From Sulfuricella sp. (GTDB taxonomy: Bacteria > Pseudomonadota > Gammaproteobacteria > Burkholderiales > Sulfuricellaceae), in contig JAQTMN010000020.1 in assembly GCA_028714315.1 (NCBI GenBank), forward strand, positions 1 through 41,104: a stretch of DNA of 41,104 nucleotides, read 5' to 3'. Shown here piece after piece: positions 26,863 through 36,423 of this stretch. Every line of letters begins with the position of its first letter. Positions within the stretch are counted from its first letter, which is position 1. The position numbers and the translations under genes are program-made. The notes beneath the pieces were generated by a model that saw only the letters and a program-made list of their open reading frames with translations, did not search any database and was not told the origin of the DNA.

Positions 26863-27228
26863 ATGGCCATCCATAAAATTCTGGTTGTTGACGATTCGCC
26901 GACCGAGCGGTTTTTCCTCAGCGAACTCCTCACCCGGAAAGGCTACCAGGTGCGGATCGCCGAAAGCGGCGAAGAGGCGCTCGCCCAAGCCAAGCAGGAG
27001 AAACCCGACCTGATCCTGATGGACGTGGTGATGCCGGGGCTGAACGGTTTTCAGGCCACACGGGCGATTGCCAAGGATCTGGAGACTAAGGACATCCCCG
27101 TCATCATGTGCACCACCAAGGGGCAGGAAACGGACAAGGTGTGGGGGATGCGCCAGGGCGCCAAAGATTACATCGTCAAGCCGGTAAACCAGGACGAACT
27201 GCTGAAAAAAATCGCGGCACTCGGCTGA
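26863..27228 (+). CDS. pilH: Twitching motility response regulator PilH
   Basis: PilH is the second single-domain receiver of the Chp pathway; in P. aeruginosa it favours pilus retraction or acts as a phosphate sink. The 121 residues show ILVVDDSPTERFFLSELL, acceptor region ILMDVVMPGLNGFQATR, and the family-typical KGQETDKVWGMRQGAKDYI with KPV. AAAAGGAG precedes the ATG. It lies 28 nt after pilG. Confidence 0.95.
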   Translation: MAIHKILVVDDSPTERFFLSELLTRKGYQVRIAESGEEALAQAKQEKPDLILMDVVMPGLNGFQATRAIAKDLETKDIPVIMCTTKGQETDKVWGMRQGAKDYIVKPVNQDELLKKIAALG

Positions 27229-27275
27229 TTCCATAACCTTCGCGGCAATATCCGGGATATTTCGGGGCTATCCAG

Positions 27276-27794
27276 ATGGCAAGAAAAATCAGCCTGAGGG
27301 AATTTCAGGAAAGCGTGGTCGCCAAGCTGCAAAACCTGGCGGCCAGCGAAGCCGCCAATCCTTCCAGGCTAGGCGTTCAGGTCGGCTCGCAGCTTTGGCT
27401 GGTCAAGCTGTCCGACATCAGCGAGGTGCTGCCGGTGCCGCCGCAGGCCGCCGTTCCCCTGGCGCAGCCCTGGTTCGGCGGCGTGGCGAATTTTCGCGGC
27501 AACCTTTACGGCATCGTCGATTTTTGTCATTTTCTCGGCGGCGCGCCCACCGCGCCCGGCGTGGATTGCCGGGTGCTGTTGGCGCATCCGAAATTCATGG
27601 TCAATGCGGGAATCGTGGTCAGCCGCATGATGGGCTTGCGCAATCCCGACCAGATGCAGCGGGTGGAGGCGGCGGGGGAAACCCAGCCTTGGATGGGCGC
27701 CGCCTACCGCGACGAGGCGGGAAGTTTATGGCAGGAACTGGACATGCAGGCGCTCACCGGGCATGCCCGATTTTTGAACGCCGGCCTGGGGTAG
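27276..27794 (+). CDS. pilI: CheW-like adaptor PilI
   Basis: PilI should link the PilJ receptor to the ChpA kinase at the inner membrane. The 172-residue protein has an N-terminal helix (about 5-25) and a CheW-like domain. Its markers are GVQVGSQLWLVKLSDISEVL and VANFRGNLYGIVDFCHFLGG, the second containing the NxRG-type loop expected for CheW. It is the third gene of the cluster. CheW domains diverge strongly, so the name rests partly on position. Confidence 0.92.
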   Translation: MARKISLREFQESVVAKLQNLAASEAANPSRLGVQVGSQLWLVKLSDISEVLPVPPQAAVPLAQPWFGGVANFRGNLYGIVDFCHFLGGAPTAPGVDCRVLLAHPKFMVNAGIVVSRMMGLRNPDQMQRVEAAGETQPWMGAAYRDEAGSLWQELDMQALTGHARFLNAGLG

Positions 27795-27869
27795 AGGCCT
27801 CGATTTCTCAACGCGTGCAATCGCGCAAATTTGCGTGCCGCAAAAAAAACTTAGGGATGGAGATTAAGC

Positions 27870-30023
27870 ATGGGTTTCAAACTGCCAGGTTTCAATCTTT
27901 TCAAGGGCAAACGCGGCGACGCCGCTCATGCCGGCGCGACGACCGCAATGGGGTTGAACACCACCCTGGTCTTCAAGGGGATACAGCAGCTCGCCAGCGA
28001 CCAGATCGGGCGCCCGCTGCCGCTTATCGGCAGCAGGTCTCTAGGGGCGCAGCTCAAGATATTGGGCGGCGCCTGGGCCGTGGCGGTGCTGGTTTCGTTC
28101 CTGCCGTTGACCTGGTATGGCTTGAACGTGTCCGTTTTGAAGCAGCACTCCAGTATTTCGACGGAAATGCAGATGCTGTCGCAACGGATCGCGAAAGGCG
28201 CGCAGCAGGCGGCACTGGGCAACCCGATCGCGTTTGCGCAGCTCAAGGAAGCGGATCTGCGCTTTTCCGGCGACCTCAAAACCCTGACGCAAGGCGGTAG
28301 CGGCGTGGCGGCGTCGCCTGCCGCCGTGCAGCCCTTGCTGAAAGGGATGAACAAGCAGTGGGAGCCGATGCGCCGCGACATCAACCAGATTCTCTCGCAG
28401 GAAAAGAACCTGGCGGGACTGGGCAACGCCGTCGCCGGGGTGAATGCCGGCAACATGGCGCTGCTTGAACTGACCGAGCAGTTGTCCGGCCAGATGGTGC
28501 AGGCGGGAGCCGGCACACGGGAAATTTCCAACGCCCGCCAGATGGGGATGCTGACGCAGCGGATTGCGAAAAACGCCAATACCCTGATGTCGAGAACGGA
28601 CCTCGACCCGGAAGAAGCTTTCCTGCTGGGCAAGGACGTTGCCGCATTCAACGGCATCCTGTCCGGATTCCTGGACGGGAGCGAAGAGCTGCGCCTGAGC
28701 CCGCTCAAGGATCCGGAGGCGAGGAAAATCCTCGGCGAGATCAAGGATACGTTCAAGGATTTTGCCGTGCACTCCAACCGGATCCTGCAAAACATGCAGG
28801 GGCTGGTGGAAGCGAAGAATGCCCAGCGCTCGCTGTTCCGGGACGGCGATAAAATGCTGGACGCTACCCGCGAGCTGACCGACGCGTTCAACAGGAACGC
28901 CAGCAGCGGCTGGCTGGAAGTGTTGCTCACCCTGACGCTGGGCGGCATCGCGCTGGTTTTCGCCGTGCTGTTCGCCAAGGTGATGCTGGACGATACCAAG
29001 CGGCGTGCGGCGGCGAGCGAGTTGGAGAACAAGCGCAACCAGGAAGCGATTCTTCGCCTGCTCAATGAAATGGGCGACCTGGCGGAAGGCGACCTGACCG
29101 TGCGCGCGCGGGTGACCGAGGATATCACCGGTGCGATCGCCGACTCCATCAACTACGCCATCGACGAGTTGCGGACGCTGGTGTCGGGGGTGAACAGGGC
29201 GACCGAGCTGGTGACCAGGGCTTCCGGGGACGCGCGGCTCACTTCGGACCAACTGCTGCTGGAATCGGAAAAGCAGTCGCGGGAAATCGAGGAAACCAGC
29301 TCCGCGGTGCTGCAAATGGCCGATTCCATCAACGAGGTGTCGGCGAGCGCGGCCGAATCGGCGAAAGTGGCCAACCAATCCCTGCAGGTGGCCGACAAGG
29401 GCGCCCAGGCGGTGCAGAACTCGATTGCCGGCATGAATGAAATTCGCGGCCAGATCCAGGAGACCGCGAAACGGATCAAGCGGCTGGGCGAGAGTTCCCA
29501 GGAAATTAGCGAAATCGTGGAACTGATTTCGGACATTACCGAACAGACCAACATTCTGGCGCTGAACGCGGCCATCCAGGCAGCTTCCGCCGGCGAGGCC
29601 GGACGTGGCTTCACCATCGTGGCGGAAGAGGTGCAGCGCCTGGCGGAACGCTCCGCCGAGGCGACCAAGCAGATCGGTGCGATCGTGAAAACCATTCAGA
29701 CCGACACCCACGACGCGGTGGCGGCCATGGAACAGAGCACGCAAGGCGTGGTGGAAGGCGCCAAGCTGTCCGACGCCGCCGGCCAGGCGCTGTCCGAAAT
29801 CGAGCACGTGTCGCGTAGCCTCGCCGGACTGATCGAAACCATCTCCACCGCCACCCAGGCGCAGGCGGAAGCCGCCGGCAAGGTGGCGCGGAACATGCAG
29901 GACATTCAGGACATCACCAACCGGACCACCGACGGCACCAAGCAAACCGCCACTTCCATCGGTCAGCTGACCGAACTGGCCGCCGAGCTGAAGGGCTCGG
30001 TGGCAGGCTTCAAACTTGCATAG
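27870..30023 (+). CDS. pilJ: Type IV pilus methyl-accepting chemotaxis receptor PilJ
   Basis: PilJ senses surface or pilus signals and controls ChpA. The 717-residue protein has an unusually long N-terminus of about 60 residues before the first membrane segment (about 62-83). The periplasmic PilJ-type sensor has two similar halves, marked [15 protein letters not shown] and [16 protein letters not shown] second membrane segment (about 348-372), a HAMP-like region and a long cytoplasmic coiled coil follow. The signalling tip is [20 protein letters not shown] near 558-577. There is no C-terminal pentapeptide for CheR docking, and no pilK (CheR) gene follows. GGAG 7 nt upstream supports the start. 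Confidence 0.95.
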   Translation: MGFKLPGFNLFKGKRGDAAHAGATTAMGLNTTLVFKGIQQLASDQIGRPLPLIGSRSLGAQLKILGGAWAVAVLVSFLPLTWYGLNVSVLKQHSSISTEMQMLSQRIAKGAQQAALGNPIAFAQLKEADLRFSGDLKTLTQGGSGVAASPAAVQPLLKGMNKQWEPMRRDINQILSQEKNLAGLGNAVAGVNAGNMALLELTEQLSGQMVQAGAGTREISNARQMGMLTQRIAKNANTLMSRTDLDPEEAFLLGKDVAAFNGILSGFLDGSEELRLSPLKDPEARKILGEIKDTFKDFAVHSNRILQNMQGLVEAKNAQRSLFRDGDKMLDATRELTDAFNRNASSGWLEVLLTLTLGGIALVFAVLFAKVMLDDTKRRAAASELENKRNQEAILRLLNEMGDLAEGDLTVRARVTEDITGAIADSINYAIDELRTLVSGVNRATELVTRASGDARLTSDQLLLESEKQSREIEETSSAVLQMADSINEVSASAAESAKVANQSLQVADKGAQAVQNSIAGMNEIRGQIQETAKRIKRLGESSQEISEIVELISDITEQTNILALNAAIQAASAGEAGRGFTIVAEEVQRLAERSAEATKQIGAIVKTIQTDTHDAVAAMEQSTQGVVEGAKLSDAAGQALSEIEHVSRSLAGLIETISTATQAQAEAAGKVARNMQDIQDITNRTTDGTKQTATSIGQLTELAAELKGSVAGFKLA

Positions 30024-30035
30024 GCACTGAAAAGC

Positions 30036-33000
30036 ATGGCCATCGAGTTGGATATCGGCCCGCTGACTTGGGTCAAAGGCGAAATCGATCAGGCGCTGGA
30101 GCGGGCACGGGAGAACCTGGCCGGGTTCTCCGACAATCCGTCGGATGTTTCCCCGCTGCGCTTCTGCCAGACCCATTTGCACCAGGTGACGGGCGCCATC
30201 CAGATGGTCGGCCTGGAAGGCGCTGCGCGCGTCAGCGACGAAATCGAAAAAGGCGTCGCGGCGCTGGGCAAGCAGGAGGCCGAGCCTTCCCCCGCCAATA
30301 TCGAAGCGATCGGCCAGGCGATCCAGGCGCTCGCCAAGTATCTGGCCGACTTGCTGGACGGCGAGCCGGACGTGCCGCTCAAGCTCTTCCCCGTTTATAA
30401 AAGCCTGCATCAGGTGCGCGGCGCGACGGATTTCGCCGAAAGCGACCTGTTTTTCCCCGATCTGTCGGTGCGGGCACCGAAAGATCCGGAAGCGAGGCCC
30501 GTGCCCGAAGCCGAGCTACCCGCGCTGGCAAGGGAAAAGCGTACCCGCTACCAGAAAGGCTTGCTGAAATTCCTGCAGGACAGCGACGACCGCAAGGGCA
30601 TGGAGGCGATGCGCAGCGCGCTTCTCGCGCTGGAGCGGGCGCAGGCCCTGCCGGCGCAGCGGACGTTCTGGTGGGCGGCGGGCGGGCTGGTCGAAAGCCT
30701 GATCAACAAGGGACTGGATTCCGACCTTGAAGCCAAGCGCCTGCTCGGCAAGGTCGATCAGCAGATCCGCCGGGTGGCCGAGGCCTCGCCCAAGGTGGCC
30801 GAGCGCGTGCTGCGCGACGTGCTGTACCGCGTGGCGCGCAGCAAACCGGTGAGCGAGCGGGTCAAGCAGGTCAAGCACGTGTTCGAGCTGGACGATTGCC
30901 TGCCCCAGACCGCGGCGGCGGACACCGATGCCGCCCGGTTCAAGCCGCTGCTGCGCGAACTGAAAGAGCCGCTTGCATCGACGAAGGACGCCTGGCTCAA
31001 GTTCGCCACCGGCCACAAGGACAGTTTAAAAGCCCTGCAAAAAACCATGCCAAGGCTGGCCGAGAAAATCCAGGCGCTGGAGAACGCGCCGTTGCGGGAA
31101 TTGTTCCAGCAAATGCAACTGGTCGTCGCCGCACAGACGGAGCAAGGAGCCGCCGAGCCGGTGGCGCTGGAAATGGCTACTGCGCTGCTGCTGGCGGAAA
31201 GCACACTGGAAAATTTCGGCCAGGTCGGCGACGACCTGGCCAGCCAGCTGGGCATCCAGACCCGACGCATGCAGGCCCTGCTTGGGGGCCGTCAGGACGA
31301 AATCGACGCTGCGGAGATTCCCCATCTCGGCGATATCAGCCGCAAAGCCCAGGAAAAAATGCTGCTGGCCCAGGTGGCACAGGAGATTCAGGTCAACCTG
31401 CGGCGCATCGAGGAAGTGCTGGACGCATTCTTCCGCGACGCGTCGAAGCGCGATAGCCTGCCCGCGCTCGACCCGGTCCTGAAGCAAGTGTCCGGCGCGC
31501 TGAAAATTCTCGAGCTGGAACAGGCGGACAAGCTGCTCGGTATTTGCCACGCCGGCATCCGCAACTTCGAGACCCCCGCCTACCTGCCCGCCGCGCAGGA
31601 ACTGGAGGCCGTGGCGGAAGGCCTGAGCAGCCTGGGGTTTTATATCGAGGCGCTACAGCTCGGCCGCCCGGAGGCGGAGCGAATCGTCGAGCAAACCCTG
31701 GCGCGCCTGACGGGCGAGCCCGAGGAAACGGCGGCGGTCGCGCCCGGCGAAGCCGACGCGGAGCGTCCGGAAGAAAGCGTCGAGGCCAGCCTGGGGGCGC
31801 AGAAAAACCTGGCGCAGGAGAGCTTCGATGCGTGGCAGGCCCAGCCCGAAAACACGGCGGCGCGCCGGAAGCTGGAAAGCACCCTGTCCGGTCTGGCGCA
31901 GGATGCCGAGCTGGTGGCCGATGCCGAGCTGAAGGAGCAAACCGCGGCGGTGCAACGCCTGCTCGAAGAGACGTGTGAAGCGCCCGTGGCGGCGCTGGCG
32001 GGCGCGGTTTCCGCGCTGGCCGAGGCGAAGAGCCCGCCGGTGACGCGGTCGAAGGAGGCCGAGCGCCTGCTTGATGCTTCCGAAGAGGCGGTCGACGCCG
32101 AATTGCTGGAAACCTATCTGGAAGAAGCCGCCGAGGTGCTGGCCGCAGTCGCCGAGAATCTGCAAATCTGCCAGGCGAGCCCGGACGACCGCGAGGCGAT
32201 GACCACCATACGGCGCGGCTTCCACACCCTGAAGGGCAGCGGCCGCATGGTCGGCCTGACCGAACTGGGCGAGGTGGCCTGGGCGGTCGAACAGGTATTG
32301 AACAAGTGGTTGCAGGAGGAGCGGGGCGCCACCCCGGCGTTGCTCGATTTCGTCGCGCAGGCCCGCGACCGTTTCGAATACTGGGTCGGCCAGCTGCGCA
32401 CGGCGGGCTGTGTCGGCGTCGACGCCGATGCCTTGCTGGCGCAGGCGGAACAGTTGAAACGCGGCCCGGAAAGCGCCGAAGTGGCGCCCGCGCCTGTCGA
32501 GGCCGCATCAGCGGCCGTCGAGCCGGAAATCGCCTTGGCGCCCATCGAAGTGCCGCCGGAAGAAACGCCGGCCACCGATGTGCCGGAGACCGAGCCGGTT
32601 GCCTTGGACTTGGCGGAGGCGCCCGGCGTCGAACTCGAAGCGCCCGTCGAGGCGCCCGTTCCCGAACAGGCCGCCGTGGTGGCGGAAGAAATCGTTCTGC
32701 CGGCCGTAGCGGAGCTGGCTGCCCCCGTCGAGGACGCGGAGCTTGCGGCCGCCGCGCCGCCCGCGGAAGCCGAAGTCGCGATCGGCGACGTAAGCCTGTC
32801 GTCCGCCCTGCTCGATATCTACATGAACGAGGCCCGCCAGCGGCTCGCCGCGCTGCAAGCCGAATTCGCCCAGCTGGAGGAGCACCCCGAGTACCCGATC
32901 CGGCACGATTTCATGCGCGCCGCCCACACCCTGTGCGGTATCTCGCGCACCGTGGGTTTCAGCGCGCCGGCCGAGCTCAGTTTCGAGTTCGAGGCTTTGC

Positions 33001-35489
33001 TCAGGCAAATGCTGGAGCATCCGCAACCGGCCAATGGCAAGCAGCTCGGCGTGATGGGCGACGTCATCGTCGCGCTGAGAAAAATGGTGCAGTCGATCGA
33101 GGAGCAGCAGCTGCCCAAGCCGGCAAAGCAGCTGATCCGTTCGGTGCAGGCGCTGGTGAAAAAAGCCCGCGCCGAGGCGGAAAAGGCCGCGCCGCGCGCG
33201 CCCGTCCCGGCGGCGGAGGCGCCGGAGCAGGCCGGGATTGCCGCCCGCCCGGTACTGCTGCCGACATCGCGCGACGACATCGACGCGGAAATCCTGCCCC
33301 TGTTCCTGGAAGAGGCGCACGACCTGATTCCGCTAGTCGGCACCCAGCTGCGCGCCTGGCGCGGCGCCCCCGCGGGAGACCAGGCGCCGCAGAACCTGCA
33401 GCGCACCCTGCACACCCTCAAGGGCAGTGCGCGCATGGCCGGCGCCCTGCAGCTGGGCGATCTGGTCCACAACATGGAAACCCGTGTGATCGCGGCGCTG
33501 GATGGCGCTTACCCGACTGCCGCCTACTTCGACGAGCTGGACGTCTATTTCGACCGGATCGGCGACGGCCTGGAGCTGCTTCAGGCAAAGCCGGCGACCC
33601 CGGCAGTCGAGGCGCCGACAGCGCAAGTTCAGTCTTCGTTGCCGGCCCCCAGCCCGATCCAGTTGCCGGCTGCCGCAAAATCCGGCGAACAACAGCTGCG
33701 CGTGCGGGCCGATGTGGTGGATCGGCTGGTGAACGAGGCGGGCGAAATCAGCATCGCGCGCTCCCGCGTCGAGGGCGAGATGCAGGGGGTCAAGCAGTCC
33801 CTGCTGGAATTGACCGAGAACGTCATCCGCCTGCGCAATCAGGTGCGCGAAATCGAAATCCAGGCGGAAGGCCGGATGCAGTCGCAGTCGAACCAGGGCG
33901 GCGCGGCCGAGGCATTCGACCCGCTCGAATTCGACCGCTTCACCCGCTTCCAGGAACTGACCCGTTTCTTGGCGGAATCCGTCAACGACGTCGCCACGGT
34001 ACAGCAGAACCTGCTGAAAAGCCTAGGCGAAGTCGATGCGGCGTTGCTCCAGCAGGCGCGGCTGAACCGCGAGCTGCAGCAGGAATTGATGCACATCCGC
34101 ATGGTGCCGCTGTCCAGCATCGCCGAGCGGCTGCACCGCATCGTGCGGCAGACCGCGCGGGAACTGGGCAAAAAGGCCACGCTGGAGATCAACGGCGGCC
34201 AAGTGGAGCTGGACCGCAGCGTGCTGGACAAGATGACGGCGCCGTTCGAGCATCTGCTGCGCAATGCCCTCGCCCATGGCGTGGAAACCGCCGGCGAGCG
34301 GCTCGGCGCGGGCAAGCCGGAAGCCGGGACGATCCGCATCGAAGCGCGCCAGGTGGGCAACGAAATTGTGCTGACCCTGGGCGACGACGGCAGCGGTTTC
34401 GACCTGGCCGGCATTCGCCGCCGCGCGGTGGACCTGGGCAAGCTCGCGGCGGACAGCGATGTCGTGCCGGCGCAGCTGATCGACATGATGTTCGATCCGG
34501 GCTTTTCCACCGCCAGGGAAGTGACCCAGGTGGCCGGCCGGGGTATCGGGCTGGATGTGGTGCGCAGCGAAATCACCGGTCTCGGCGGCCGGATCGAGGC
34601 CGCTCCCGGCGTGAACGGCGGGGCGAACTTCACCATTTACCTGCCGCTCACCCTTGCCGTGGCGCAGGCGGTGCTGGTGCGCGTCGGCGAGAAAGTTTAC
34701 GCGCTGCCGTCGGCCATGGTCGAGCAAGTGCAGGAGTTCAAGGCCGCCGCGTTGGAAGGGGTGTTTCAGAAGGGCGAGATCGAATGGCTGGGCAACCGCT
34801 ATGCGCTGTTTTATTTGCCGCGCCTGCTCGGCGATCGGGACAGCGCGCCCGAGCAGCACCGCTACAGCGTGACGCTGCTGCTCCGGAGCGGCAGCCAGCG
34901 CATCGCGGTGCTGGTGGACGAAATCCTCGGTAATCGCGAAATCGTGGTCAAGAATATCGGTCCGCAGCTCGCCCGCATCCCCGGCATCGCCGGCGCGACC
35001 GTGCTGGGCAACGGCCAGGTCGCGCTGATCATCAATCCGGTGCCGCTGGCGCAGCGCTACCTGCTACGAGACGCCGCCGCTGCGCCGCAAGCCGCGATGC
35101 CGGCCGACCTGGGCATCGCGGCCGCGCCGCTGATCATGGTCGTGGACGATTCGCTGACCGTGCGCAAGATCACCAGCCGCCTGCTGCTGAAGGAAGGCTA
35201 CCAGGTGGTAACCGCGAAAGACGGCGTGGATGCCTTGCAGCAATTGCAGGAAACCTTACCCGCCGTCATGCTGGTGGATATCGAGATGCCGCGCATGGAC
35301 GGTTTCGAGCTGACCAAGAACGTGCGCGGCGATGTGCTTACCGCGCACATTCCGATCATCATGATCACCTCGCGCACCGCCGACAAGCACCGCAACTATG
35401 CCAGGGAGCTGGGCGTCAACGCCTACCTCGGCAAGCCGTTCCAGGAAGAGGAACTGCTCGGCCATATCGCCGGATTCGTCAAGGGCTGA
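30036..35489 (+). CDS. chpA: Hybrid chemosensory histidine kinase ChpA (PilL)
   Basis: This 1817-residue CheA-type kinase takes signals from PilJ via PilI and phosphorylates PilG and PilH. Canonical phosphotransfer histidines are seen at H730 (FHTLKGSGRM), H964 (HTLCGISRT) and H1126 (LHTLKGSARM). Degenerate Hpt-like segments occur near the N-terminus (LHQVTGAIQMVG, H49; SLHQVRGATDF). An Ala/Pro/Glu-rich linker spans about 815-930. Then come a dimerisation helix pair (about 1225-1370), the ATPase with N1410 (RNALAHGVE), DDGSGFDLAG and GRGIGLDVV, a CheW domain (about 1540-1690), and a C-terminal receiver with acceptor D1748. The P. aeruginosa protein is longer (about 2470 residues, more Hpt domains). 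It begins 12 nt after pilJ. Confidence 0.96.
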   Translation: MAIELDIGPLTWVKGEIDQALERARENLAGFSDNPSDVSPLRFCQTHLHQVTGAIQMVGLEGAARVSDEIEKGVAALGKQEAEPSPANIEAIGQAIQALAKYLADLLDGEPDVPLKLFPVYKSLHQVRGATDFAESDLFFPDLSVRAPKDPEARPVPEAELPALAREKRTRYQKGLLKFLQDSDDRKGMEAMRSALLALERAQALPAQRTFWWAAGGLVESLINKGLDSDLEAKRLLGKVDQQIRRVAEASPKVAERVLRDVLYRVARSKPVSERVKQVKHVFELDDCLPQTAAADTDAARFKPLLRELKEPLASTKDAWLKFATGHKDSLKALQKTMPRLAEKIQALENAPLRELFQQMQLVVAAQTEQGAAEPVALEMATALLLAESTLENFGQVGDDLASQLGIQTRRMQALLGGRQDEIDAAEIPHLGDISRKAQEKMLLAQVAQEIQVNLRRIEEVLDAFFRDASKRDSLPALDPVLKQVSGALKILELEQADKLLGICHAGIRNFETPAYLPAAQELEAVAEGLSSLGFYIEALQLGRPEAERIVEQTLARLTGEPEETAAVAPGEADAERPEESVEASLGAQKNLAQESFDAWQAQPENTAARRKLESTLSGLAQDAELVADAELKEQTAAVQRLLEETCEAPVAALAGAVSALAEAKSPPVTRSKEAERLLDASEEAVDAELLETYLEEAAEVLAAVAENLQICQASPDDREAMTTIRRGFHTLKGSGRMVGLTELGEVAWAVEQVLNKWLQEERGATPALLDFVAQARDRFEYWVGQLRTAGCVGVDADALLAQAEQLKRGPESAEVAPAPVEAASAAVEPEIALAPIEVPPEETPATDVPETEPVALDLAEAPGVELEAPVEAPVPEQAAVVAEEIVLPAVAELAAPVEDAELAAAAPPAEAEVAIGDVSLSSALLDIYMNEARQRLAALQAEFAQLEEHPEYPIRHDFMRAAHTLCGISRTVGFSAPAELSFEFEALLRQMLEHPQPANGKQLGVMGDVIVALRKMVQSIEEQQLPKPAKQLIRSVQALVKKARAEAEKAAPRAPVPAAEAPEQAGIAARPVLLPTSRDDIDAEILPLFLEEAHDLIPLVGTQLRAWRGAPAGDQAPQNLQRTLHTLKGSARMAGALQLGDLVHNMETRVIAALDGAYPTAAYFDELDVYFDRIGDGLELLQAKPATPAVEAPTAQVQSSLPAPSPIQLPAAAKSGEQQLRVRADVVDRLVNEAGEISIARSRVEGEMQGVKQSLLELTENVIRLRNQVREIEIQAEGRMQSQSNQGGAAEAFDPLEFDRFTRFQELTRFLAESVNDVATVQQNLLKSLGEVDAALLQQARLNRELQQELMHIRMVPLSSIAERLHRIVRQTARELGKKATLEINGGQVELDRSVLDKMTAPFEHLLRNALAHGVETAGERLGAGKPEAGTIRIEARQVGNEIVLTLGDDGSGFDLAGIRRRAVDLGKLAADSDVVPAQLIDMMFDPGFSTAREVTQVAGRGIGLDVVRSEITGLGGRIEAAPGVNGGANFTIYLPLTLAVAQAVLVRVGEKVYALPSAMVEQVQEFKAAALEGVFQKGEIEWLGNRYALFYLPRLLGDRDSAPEQHRYSVTLLLRSGSQRIAVLVDEILGNREIVVKNIGPQLARIPGIAGATVLGNGQVALIINPVPLAQRYLLRDAAAAPQAAMPADLGIAAAPLIMVVDDSLTVRKITSRLLLKEGYQVVTAKDGVDALQQLQETLPAVMLVDIEMPRMDGFELTKNVRGDVLTAHIPIIMITSRTADKHRNYARELGVNAYLGKPFQEEELLGHIAGFVKG

Positions 35490-35552
35490 TCGAGGCGGGT
35501 GGCCAGGCATGGCCAATCCCGGATAGGGCGTGCCGAATCTCCTTTGAACCTT

Positions 35553-35705
35553 AAAACCTCGTTTCACCGCAAAGGACGCAAAACGCAGTTAACCACGGGG
35601 CTCACGGGGTAAAATCAATTTGTTGCGTGTTTTTCCCCTATCACCTATTGGGCGACGAAGGTTAAACGCCGTTCCCCGTGTTCCCCGTGGTTTAAATGAG
35701 GTTTT
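35553..35705. repeat. Foldback repeat, 'CCACGGGG' type
   Basis: Outer arms AAAACCTC (35553-35560) and GAGGTTTT (35698-35705) enclose inner arms AACCACGGGGCTCACGGGG (35591-35609) and CCCCGTGTTCCCCGTGGTT (35674-35692). The inner arms are near-perfect complements built from two ~9-bp units. The layout suggests one 153-bp element. Confidence 0.75.
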
Positions 35706-35830
35706 TGGGTCGAAAAGAGAGGGTGACGGGTCGTCGCCATTCGCCATGTTTTCCTATCTCCCGTTCCCGTCGTTCAAGGGTGGCCCGCTGTTTCAGTGAC
35801 CGGGGAAGCGCAACCTAAAAACCGCATTTG

Positions 35831-35943
35831 AACCACGGAGATCACGGAGCAAAAAGGCGTTTCGAGAAGCGCTGACCCTCGCTCGACGGGTCTGACATAA
35901 GCGCCATGCAATGTGTCGATTTTTCTCCGTGTTCTCTGTGGCG
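35831..35943. repeat. Foldback repeat, 'CCACGGAG' type
   Basis: The left arm AACCACGGAGATCACGGAG (35831-35849) is followed by CAAAAA. The right arm TTTTTCTCCGTGTTCTCTG, then TGGCGG (35920-35943), is its near complement. The unit is the same as in the element at 35553-35705 with G/A changes, so the two are diverged members of one family. Confidence 0.75.
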
Positions 35944-36423
35944 GACTTTTTTTTGGGGGTAATACGTCATCCCCGCGAAGACGGCATGCATGCGTCATTG
36001 AAAAATGCCGGATGCCCCGCTTTCGCGTGAGACCGGCATTCGTGAGCTGCCCCGCAGGTCGATATTCTCCATCCCCCCATATCTTTCGTGTACGCCCCGA
36101 ACAGTCGGCGCCGAATGGCTTCGCCTGCAGACGCAATGCCGTTTCGAAAAAACGGAAAATAATCACGATCCAGGTGGACGAGTCGAGATATCTGTTATAT
36201 AAATGAGTTAGATTATCTGTGGCGGAGTAAGGGTGATCTGTCTGGCTGTTATTCATTGAATAACAAATGAAAAAGCAGGATATTCGATTTTTGGCGCGGG
36301 TTTCGTTGCGCTCCTTGGCGGGGTGAAAATTGATCGATTCGTTTTTCGCGGGACGCTTTTTGAGCGTGCCCATGATATTATTTAATCCGTCTATATTCCC
36401 ATAAAAAATTTAAGGGTCTTTTC

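Larger units (their letters stand above)
35490..36423. other. 934-bp gene-free, repeat-rich interval between chpA and ppdK
   Basis: No credible gene is seen; open frames here lack ribosome sites and family motifs and run across inverted repeats. It holds two foldback elements (35553-35705, 35831-35943). It also holds an inverted pair AATGCCGG/CCGGCATT (36004-36040) with dRS3-like debris, and a small hairpin GTTATTC/GAATAAC (36248-36264). The last 200 bp are AT-rich and should contain the ppdK promoter; TTGAGC near 36363 and TATTAT/TTTAAT after it are possible boxes, not a firm call. Confidence 0.7.

Noticed and set aside
28041-30410. Long minus-strand frame opposite pilJ
   Set aside because: No recognisable domain; composition of an antisense shadow; pilJ is clear.
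35553-35943. CRISPR array
   Set aside because: The repeats are inverted arms of separate foldbacks, with no regular direct repeats and spacers and no cas genes.
35774-36373. Possible 199-codon gene in the chpA-ppdK gap
   Set aside because: The frame passes through two inverted repeats, has no ribosome site or domain, and its composition differs along its length.
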